Below are positions 1 through 4,362 of a stretch of DNA of 7,159 bases, piece by piece (within the stretch, counting starts at the first letter, position 1; every line of letters begins with the position of its first letter). Source of the stretch: Propionibacteriaceae bacterium (GTDB taxonomy: Bacteria > Actinomycetota > Actinomycetes > Propionibacteriales > Propionibacteriaceae); the NCBI GenBank assembly GCA_021323255.1, contig JAJTCL010000237.1, positions 1 to 7,159 on the forward strand, read 5' to 3'. A program made the translations under genes and the position numbers. Under the pieces are notes generated by a model. The model saw nothing but the letters and a program-made list of their open reading frames with translations, had not been told where the DNA came from and ran no database searches.

Positions 1-220
1 CGATCCGCACGTTGCGGTGAGAGTCGCGAATGTTTTCTAGCCGCTGCCAGGTGTCATCGGGGGATCCATCGTCGACGAAAATAACCTCGAAGTCCTCCGC
101 CGGCATCGTTTGCGCTTCTAGAGAGCGAACTACGCGGTTGAGCAACTCCCCCGGGGCGAAGGTCGGCACAATGACACTGACCTTTGGGACACTGACCTTG
201 GGAACACGCACCTCGGGCAT
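1..220 (-). CDS. Family 2 glycosyltransferase, N-terminal fragment (gene continues past the left edge)
   Basis: Seventy-three codons of a GT-A fold glycosyltransferase are visible. The nucleotide-binding opening strand reads VSVIVPTFAPG (residues 14-24) and is followed by the family's FVDDGS motif (residues 48-53), where the aspartates sit near the nucleotide-sugar diphosphate and metal. Such enzymes transfer a sugar from a nucleotide donor at the cytoplasmic face; donor and acceptor cannot be told from this fragment. It is the third gene of a leftward set after the LicD-methyltransferase and the coiled-coil protein, so it probably acts on the same surface glycan. The start is uncertain. I chose the ATG at 220-218, but a GTG at 241-239 is in frame, lies only 21 bp after the upstream stop, and would add seven residues. 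Neither has a convincing Shine-Dalgarno sequence, which suggests translational coupling. Residues before the motif are repeats of a PKVSV-like pentapeptide. Confidence 0.88.
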   Translation of the reverse strand, partial: MPEVRVPKVSVPKVSVIVPTFAPGELLNRVVRSLEAQTMPAEDFEVIFVDDGSPDDTWQRLENIRDSHRNVRI

Positions 221-232
221 GCCGATCTTGGG
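173..232 (-). repeat. Four-copy 15-bp in-frame tandem repeat at the glycosyltransferase N-terminus
   Basis: Read on the minus strand, four consecutive 15-base units encode PKIGM, PEVRV, PKVSV and PKVSV, running straight into IVPTF, the first core strand of the GT2 fold. The last two units (202-188 and 187-173) match at 14 of 15 bases and encode identical residues; the outer two are diverged. The period is a whole number of codons, so copy changes would preserve the frame. The first unit lies upstream of the ATG at 220 except for its last codon, which hints that the GTG at 241 may be, or once was, the start. Confidence 0.75.
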
Positions 233-262
233 TGCTGCCACCCGACTGAGGCCGGATTAAAG

Positions 263-568
263 CTAGGCGTCTTTGGACAGCACGTCGGCGACGCGCTGGA
301 CGCTTCCAGCGGCATCAACCTCAGAAGTAGGCTTCGGCCCCACATTTTGATGCGCCCAGTGGAAGAACACGTCGTACAGCTCAGCGACACGCCGGTTCTC
401 TCGCCGCAATTCATCAACCTCGCGCCGCAGCGCTCTGACCTCGCGTTCATAGCTGATGAGCTGAGGCACCCCACTACCGAGCTGTGGATCCAGGGCGTTG
501 AGTTTGCGCAGATTACTCACAGTGCGCGGTGCGAGACGTTGGGCGATATTCCCCAGGAATTGCTTCAT
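263..568 (-). CDS. Small coiled-coil protein of a surface-glycan cluster, function unknown (DUF6752-like)
   Basis: This 101-residue soluble protein has no signal peptide or membrane segment. A basic N-terminal stretch (residues 1-30) precedes a heptad-patterned, charge-rich helix at about 37-68 (motifs EREVRALRREVDELRRENRR and then AELYD), followed by an aromatic patch FFHWAH (68-73) and a polar tail. The LRREVDELRRENRRxAELYD pattern resembles small actinobacterial proteins I recall as DUF6752, found beside glycosyltransferases; I assign that from memory. The start is supported by AAAGGA at 580-575, six bases before the ATG. It lies 43 bp after the LicD-methyltransferase stop and 21 bp (GTG) or 42 bp (ATG) before the glycosyltransferase start, so the three are probably co-transcribed. 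Inference: a scaffold or oligomerisation partner for one of its enzyme neighbours. No catalytic motif is visible. Confidence 0.8.
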   Translation of the reverse strand: MKQFLGNIAQRLAPRTVSNLRKLNALDPQLGSGVPQLISYEREVRALRREVDELRRENRRVAELYDVFFHWAHQNVGPKPTSEVDAAGSVQRVADVLSKDA

Positions 569-574
569 CCAAGA

Positions 575-580
575 TCCTTT
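575..580 (-). promoter_or_regulatory. Ribosome binding site of the coiled-coil gene
   Basis: AAAGGA on the minus strand lies six bases upstream of the ATG at 568-566. It confirms this start and lies within the 43-bp gap after the preceding stop codon. Confidence 0.6.
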
Positions 581-611
581 GGTCGAGAAAGCTGCTGATC
601 AGCAGAGTCGG

Positions 612-2138
612 TCATAGCCAGACAAGCGCAGTGAGATTCGTGCGCTGGCCGAATGGTGTCGTTCGTTGTCGTTCGCCGAGAACGGTTGTGCCTAGCTTCC
701 AGCGCCAAGCCTCGACGGTGAAAAGCGCAGGGCGGAAGGTCCACGTCAGTGGGTTGGGTGGAATTCGCGGGACCGGCGACGCGTCGAACGTCGCGTAGAG
801 GAAGGTCTCAGTGTTGAGCAGGCACCGCAGCATGGCGAAAAGATCTGATCGTCCGAGTTGTGGCATCACATGCAGCAAGTTCCGCGCAAAGAAGTACGGC
901 TGACGACCCTGGCTAATCATTTCGAGCGCGAAGAGCCACAGGCCGTGCCGATCATTGAGATTGAGGAAGCGATACTCCACGTTCTCCGGCTGAGTCTGCC
1001 TGGCGACTCTTAGCGCCTCGAAGCTGTAGTCAACACCGAGCACGTGGTGACCCGCAGCGGCAATTCGCTCCGCGTGCCGTCCGTCGCCGCACCCAAGGTC
1101 GACGACGAATGCGCGTTCGGGGAGCAGCCGGAGAAAGCGATCCACATCGTCGAATTCGCCTTCCTCACTTGGTGTTCGCTTATCAACCTTTTGCCAGGTC
1201 TTCTCCCAGAACACACGTTGCCGGTTGAACACCCCGTAGCTGTTTTCGAAGCGTCGCTGAGTTGCGTGGGGAACCTTCCACTGGAAGGACGGATCCGGTA
1301 TTCGCCAATTCGGACCGTAGGCAAACTCCAGCCAGGCTTCCGGAACGGCGGGAGCCGGTAGGGCGACACCGCCGACCTCGAGGTCCTTGGTCGGCAGCAA
1401 CTCACTCTTGGCCAGCTTGCCGCGCAGCGCGAACGGCTGGTTGTAAAGACCGTCGGTGCTGTAGTAGCCGGTGAAGATGTCGATGTAGTAGTCGGTGCCG
1501 CCGTCGTTGCTGAAGAACACGATCTCGAGATGGGTATGACTGTGCCGAACCACGGTGTAACCCAGGCTGAGGAGTTGCCGCTCGAGTTCGAAGCTGACGA
1601 GGATCACATCCTGGGGATCCGACTTCGGACACAGAAACGCGAAGTCGATGTCGCCGTCATGCGGCAGCAGATTGCCGGACCGCATCGCACCTAGCAGGGT
1701 CCCGCCGACGATGTAGATGGGGTATCCCAAGTTTCCCAGCTGTTCGGCAACCAGCGCTGCAGAAGCAAGCATTCTGTCCTGGACACCTGATGAGTCACCG
1801 TCGAACGATGGGCCAAAGCGGTTCCACTTGTCGATCGCCAACCAGCGGCCCCGGGGATCGGTGATTTCCACCCGCCCGGGGCCTCCAAAGCGCACATCCT
1901 GTGAGGCAATTTCCTCGCCGGTTGCAGACTTTCGGATAGTGACCGTGGAGTCCCCGTGCAGATGGGGAACCATCGCAGGTGGCCAAGGGATCCGTCGGAC
2001 ACCTGTACGCGGGTGCGGCTTTGGGAGTCTGGTCGACCAGACGCGATGCTCATCAAAAAAGATGTCAACTGTGGGGGTGCCGACCTCGATGGGAGCCAGC
2101 CGCAACTCGCGCTTATCGGCTCTCAGGGGCTTTGGCAT
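612..2138 (-). CDS. LicD-family phosphotransferase fused to a class I SAM-dependent methyltransferase
   Basis: The 508-residue protein has three parts. Residues 1-105 form an unassigned, probably beta-rich region. A LicD/fukutin-type nucleotidyltransferase domain follows (about 115-300), with GGTLLGAMRSG (145-155), LPHDGDID (158-165) carrying the metal-binding aspartates, and YYIDIF (217-222) supplying a further acidic residue. A Rossmann methyltransferase occupies about 335-508, with motif I VVDLGCGDG (345-353) and the acidic ribose-binding residue in VLGVDYS (366-372). LicD-family enzymes move a phospho-alcohol from a CDP donor onto a glycan: phosphocholine in LicD, ribitol 5-phosphate in fukutin/FKRP. 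The opposite neighbour looks like a CDP-ribitol synthase, so phospho-ribitol transfer with methylation of the product is the leading inference. I chose the ATG at 2138 because AAGGAG precedes it; the frame stays open to an ATG at 2246, which lacks support. No signal peptide, so cytoplasmic. Confidence 0.88.
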   Translation of the reverse strand: MPKPLRADKRELRLAPIEVGTPTVDIFFDEHRVWSTRLPKPHPRTGVRRIPWPPAMVPHLHGDSTVTIRKSATGEEIASQDVRFGGPGRVEITDPRGRWLAIDKWNRFGPSFDGDSSGVQDRMLASAALVAEQLGNLGYPIYIVGGTLLGAMRSGNLLPHDGDIDFAFLCPKSDPQDVILVSFELERQLLSLGYTVVRHSHTHLEIVFFSNDGGTDYYIDIFTGYYSTDGLYNQPFALRGKLAKSELLPTKDLEVGGVALPAPAVPEAWLEFAYGPNWRIPDPSFQWKVPHATQRRFENSYGVFNRQRVFWEKTWQKVDKRTPSEEGEFDDVDRFLRLLPERAFVVDLGCGDGRHAERIAAAGHHVLGVDYSFEALRVARQTQPENVEYRFLNLNDRHGLWLFALEMISQGRQPYFFARNLLHVMPQLGRSDLFAMLRCLLNTETFLYATFDASPVPRIPPNPLTWTFRPALFTVEAWRWKLGTTVLGERQRTTPFGQRTNLTALVWL

Positions 2139-2291
2139 TCGGCTCCTTGACTGACATTGTGGTCGTGATGACGCTTGCGGGTTGGACATCGCTCCGTTGA
2201 TGCGCATCCCGCATGATCCTGCTGATCCTATGTGAAATGTCGCCAACGAGCCTTCCCGACTCGTTCAACAGCTGGGCGGTATGGTCGGCCG
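2139..2291. promoter_or_regulatory. Divergent intergenic region between the LicD and CDP-polyol synthase genes
   Basis: This 153-bp spacer must hold the promoters of both divergent genes unless they lie further inside. I could not find a well-spaced -35/-10 pair on either strand. It does contain a perfect 10-bp palindrome GATGCGCATC (2199-2208), a 7-bp direct repeat TGATCCT at 2214-2220 and 2223-2229 (9-bp period), and an inverted repeat AACGAG/CTCGTT (2245-2250 and 2260-2265, 9-base loop) in the probable leader of the rightward gene. The palindrome and direct repeat could be operator sites serving both directions; this is inference only. Confidence 0.35.
2143..2148 (-). promoter_or_regulatory. 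Ribosome binding site that fixes the LicD-methyltransferase start
   Basis: AAGGAG on the minus strand lies four bases upstream of the ATG at 2138-2136. It favours this start over in-frame ATGs at 2189, 2207 and 2246, and so leaves a genuine spacer before the divergent gene. Confidence 0.7.
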
Positions 2292-3701
2292 GTGACCAGA
2301 TTGCGCAACATTGCCGTGATCCTGGCTGGTGGCACTGGCACCCGCATCGGGTTGAACATTCCCAAGCAGCTGATCAAGGTTGCCGGCAAGCCGATTATCG
2401 AGCACACCATCTCCGCGATGCACCAATCCTCCCTTGTGGACGAAATCGTGGTGATGATGGCGCCCGGTTTCTTAGATGAGGTCCGCGCGATTGTCAAGAG
2501 GGGCCATTACCTCAAGGTCACCCAGATTCTGGAAGGTGCCGAAACGCGCAACGACACCACGGCAGCCGCACTGGCCGCTCTTGGTGAGGAGGAATGCAAC
2601 GTCCTGCTCCATGACGCAGTACGTCCGCTGGTTTCACAGACGATCATCGCGGCCAATGTCGAGGCGCTGCGGACGCACGAGGCTGTTGACACAGCCATAC
2701 CGTCGGCGGACACCATCATCCAGGTCCAGCGCGACCAGAACAGCATCGCCGACGTACTGCCCCGGCATCTGCTACGCCGCGGTCAAACGCCACAATCCTT
2801 CCGTTTATCGACGATCCGGGCCGCGTACGCGAAGGCTGCGCAGGATCCCAACTTCACTGCGACTGATGACTGCACCGTGGTGCTTCGCTACCTTCCCGAA
2901 GTCTCGATTGCTGTCGTTGCCGGACACGAACGCAATATGAAGGTCACTGAGCCCATCGATGTCTACATTGCCGACAAGTTGTTCCAGCTGACCTCTGCTG
3001 ACCGGCCCGTCCCACTGACCGACGAGGAGTATCACGCAAGGCTTGACGGCCGGACCGTCGTAGTCTTCGGCGGCTCCTACGGCATCGGTGGGGACATTGC
3101 CCAGCTCGCCCGAAAGTACGGCGCAGACGTCAAGACGTTCTCACGCTCGACGACCGGCACGTTCGTCGAGAGGCGAGCCGATGTTGCCCGCGTGGCCCAG
3201 CAGGTGCTCGCAGAGACGGGCCGCATCGATTTCGTGGTCAACACCGCTGGTGTGCTGGTACGCGGTGAGCTGGCGGAGACGTCAGAGGAGACGATCTACT
3301 CCTCCACCGATGTCAACTACCTGGCGCCGATCTTCGTCGCCCAGGAGTTTTTCCCTCATCTGGCCGCATCCTGCGGCTCACTGCTGCTGTTCACCTCCTC
3401 GTCCTACACCCGCGGGCGCTCGGGCTATTCGCTGTACTCCTCGGCAAAGGCAGCGATTGTGAATCTCACGCAGGCACTCGCCGATGAGTGGGCCTCATCG
3501 GGCGTACGAGTGAACTGTGTCAACCCCGAGCGCACTGGGACGCCGATGCGCACCAAGGCCTTTGGTGAAGAGCCTCCCGAGACTTTGCTGTCATCAGAAC
3601 AGGTCGCCCGCCAGTCCCTCGACGTCATGCTCTCTCATTTGACCGGTCACATCATCGACATTCGCCGAGAGGAAGGTCCCGCCGCCCTCGGCAATGGGTA
3701 A
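2292..3701 (+). CDS. Bcs1-like bifunctional cytidylyltransferase / short-chain reductase, probable CDP-ribitol synthase
   Basis: The 469-residue cytoplasmic enzyme has two domains. The IspD/TarI-type cytidylyltransferase (about 1-235) shows LAGGTGTRIG (11-20), the PKQ that follows (24-26), HDAVRP (107-112), TDDC (191-194) and KVTEPID (217-223), which bind CTP and the sugar-alcohol phosphate. The short-chain dehydrogenase (about 250-455) shows a nucleotide loop GGSYGIG (260-266), NTAG (317-320), the serine cluster at 369-371 and YSSAK (Tyr382, Lys386). Order and length match H. influenzae Bcs1 (about 474 residues), which reduces ribulose 5-phosphate with NADPH and couples the ribitol 5-phosphate to CTP. 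A second domain argues against plain IspD of isoprenoid synthesis. The GTG at 2292 gives the usual short lead-in to the first strand; TTG at 2301 and ATG at 2232 are alternatives, none with a strong Shine-Dalgarno. It diverges from the LicD gene, the likely user of its product. Another CDP-polyol or CDP-sugar is possible. Confidence 0.87.
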   Translation: MTRLRNIAVILAGGTGTRIGLNIPKQLIKVAGKPIIEHTISAMHQSSLVDEIVVMMAPGFLDEVRAIVKRGHYLKVTQILEGAETRNDTTAAALAALGEEECNVLLHDAVRPLVSQTIIAANVEALRTHEAVDTAIPSADTIIQVQRDQNSIADVLPRHLLRRGQTPQSFRLSTIRAAYAKAAQDPNFTATDDCTVVLRYLPEVSIAVVAGHERNMKVTEPIDVYIADKLFQLTSADRPVPLTDEEYHARLDGRTVVVFGGSYGIGGDIAQLARKYGADVKTFSRSTTGTFVERRADVARVAQQVLAETGRIDFVVNTAGVLVRGELAETSEETIYSSTDVNYLAPIFVAQEFFPHLAASCGSLLLFTSSSYTRGRSGYSLYSSAKAAIVNLTQALADEWASSGVRVNCVNPERTGTPMRTKAFGEEPPETLLSSEQVARQSLDVMLSHLTGHIIDIRREEGPAALGNG

Positions 3702-3739
3702 TCAGATCTCGTCAGCGCGATTGCGCAGGCAGTCACGTA

Positions 3740-4249
3740 TCAGAACGGAAACAGAGCCGGAGCTGTGGGATTCCACACCGATCGTGCCCCGAGATCTCCG
3801 ACCCGGATGACCCAGACCAACGCCACGGCCGAGGCGGCTACCAGGAGAATCGGCAGACCGACCCGCAGAATGGCGGCCTGCTTGGTAGCGCCGTCCGCCC
3901 CATCGGAGGTGCGCTTCGAAACGAGAAACACATTGAGCAGGCCGATCACGGCCAATCCGATCATGATGTAAAACAGCTGGTTGGCGAGCAGGGAATGCTG
4001 CAAGACCAGATCGCCTACCGGGTTTCCAGGCTTGATGCCCAACGCCGCCTCAAGGGCCAGACCGCTCTCCCTGGCGACGTATGTCACGGCGGTGGCGCCA
4101 ACCACAGTGATGGCCAGCGGCCAGCGGGCCCATTCGCGCGTCTTGGGAAATGCGAAGAGCAAGGCCAGCAGTGCAGCCAAGGGAATGCCGATCACAGCAG
4201 CGTGAACCACCAGCGGATGGAGCGGAAGATCCCCGACCTTGTCGAACAT
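3740..4249 (-). CDS. DUF2231 four-helix membrane protein
   Basis: This 169-residue integral membrane protein has four predicted helices at about 14-34, 43-60, 92-111 and 128-150, and no cleavable signal. It begins with the family's conserved LPLHPLVVH pattern (about 8-16), where the paired histidines might bind a metal or haem. It ends with GDLGARSVW (about 151-159), the form the terminal glycine-rich family motif takes here. DUF2231 proteins are common in actinobacteria and have no settled function. The start at 4249 is preferred to the in-frame ATG at 4279 because AGGAG stands four bases before it and because the helix-1 motif then lies near the N-terminus, as is usual. It is 113 bp downstream of the GH15-UdgX gene on the same strand and converges with the CDP-polyol synthase across 38 bp. 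A link to trehalose or DNA repair is not evident. Confidence 0.85.
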   Translation of the reverse strand: MFDKVGDLPLHPLVVHAAVIGIPLAALLALLFAFPKTREWARWPLAITVVGATAVTYVARESGLALEAALGIKPGNPVGDLVLQHSLLANQLFYIMIGLAVIGLLNVFLVSKRTSDGADGATKQAAILRVGLPILLVAASAVALVWVIRVGDLGARSVWNPTAPALFPF

Positions 4250-4253
4250 GGTT

Positions 4254-4258
4254 CTCCT
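4254..4258 (-). promoter_or_regulatory. Ribosome binding site that fixes the DUF2231 start
   Basis: AGGAG on the minus strand lies four bases before the ATG at 4249-4247. It argues for the shorter 169-residue product over a start at 4279. Confidence 0.6.
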
Positions 4259-4334
4259 GAGGCTCGGTGGCCGGCGCACGCGGCGCCAATGACCAGACGC
4301 TCATACTGTTACACGTCTACCTCAGCGGAATGGT

Positions 4335-4350
4335 TCGATCACCTGATCGA
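4335..4350. repeat. Inverted repeat just downstream of the GH15-UdgX stop
   Basis: TCGATCA and TGATCGA flank a CC centre. In RNA this would fold as a six-pair stem with a four-base loop, extendable by two G-C pairs beyond one mismatch. It starts 12 bases after the stop codon at 4363-4365 in the leftward direction. No T-run follows, so a standard intrinsic terminator is doubtful. A transcript-end hairpin or a binding site for the downstream gene's regulator are both possible. Confidence 0.4.
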
Positions 4351-4362
4351 GCCCCCACGCGG

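Noticed and set aside
2139..2246. Longer 544-residue form of the LicD-methyltransferase starting at 2246
   Set aside because: The extra 36 residues are low-complexity and unlike the rest, that start would lie beyond the first codon of the longest frame of the divergent gene, and AAGGAG supports the ATG at 2138.
2292..3000. Reading the first domain as ordinary IspD of the MEP isoprenoid pathway
   Set aside because: The IspD-like domain continues into an intact short-chain dehydrogenase with catalytic Tyr382/Lys386 and faces a LicD gene, matching the Bcs1 layout rather than stand-alone IspD of about 230 residues.
3702..3739. Possible bidirectional terminator between the converging genes
   Set aside because: Only a four-pair GCGC/GCGC stem (3715-3726) is present, with no T-run on either side; too weak to call.
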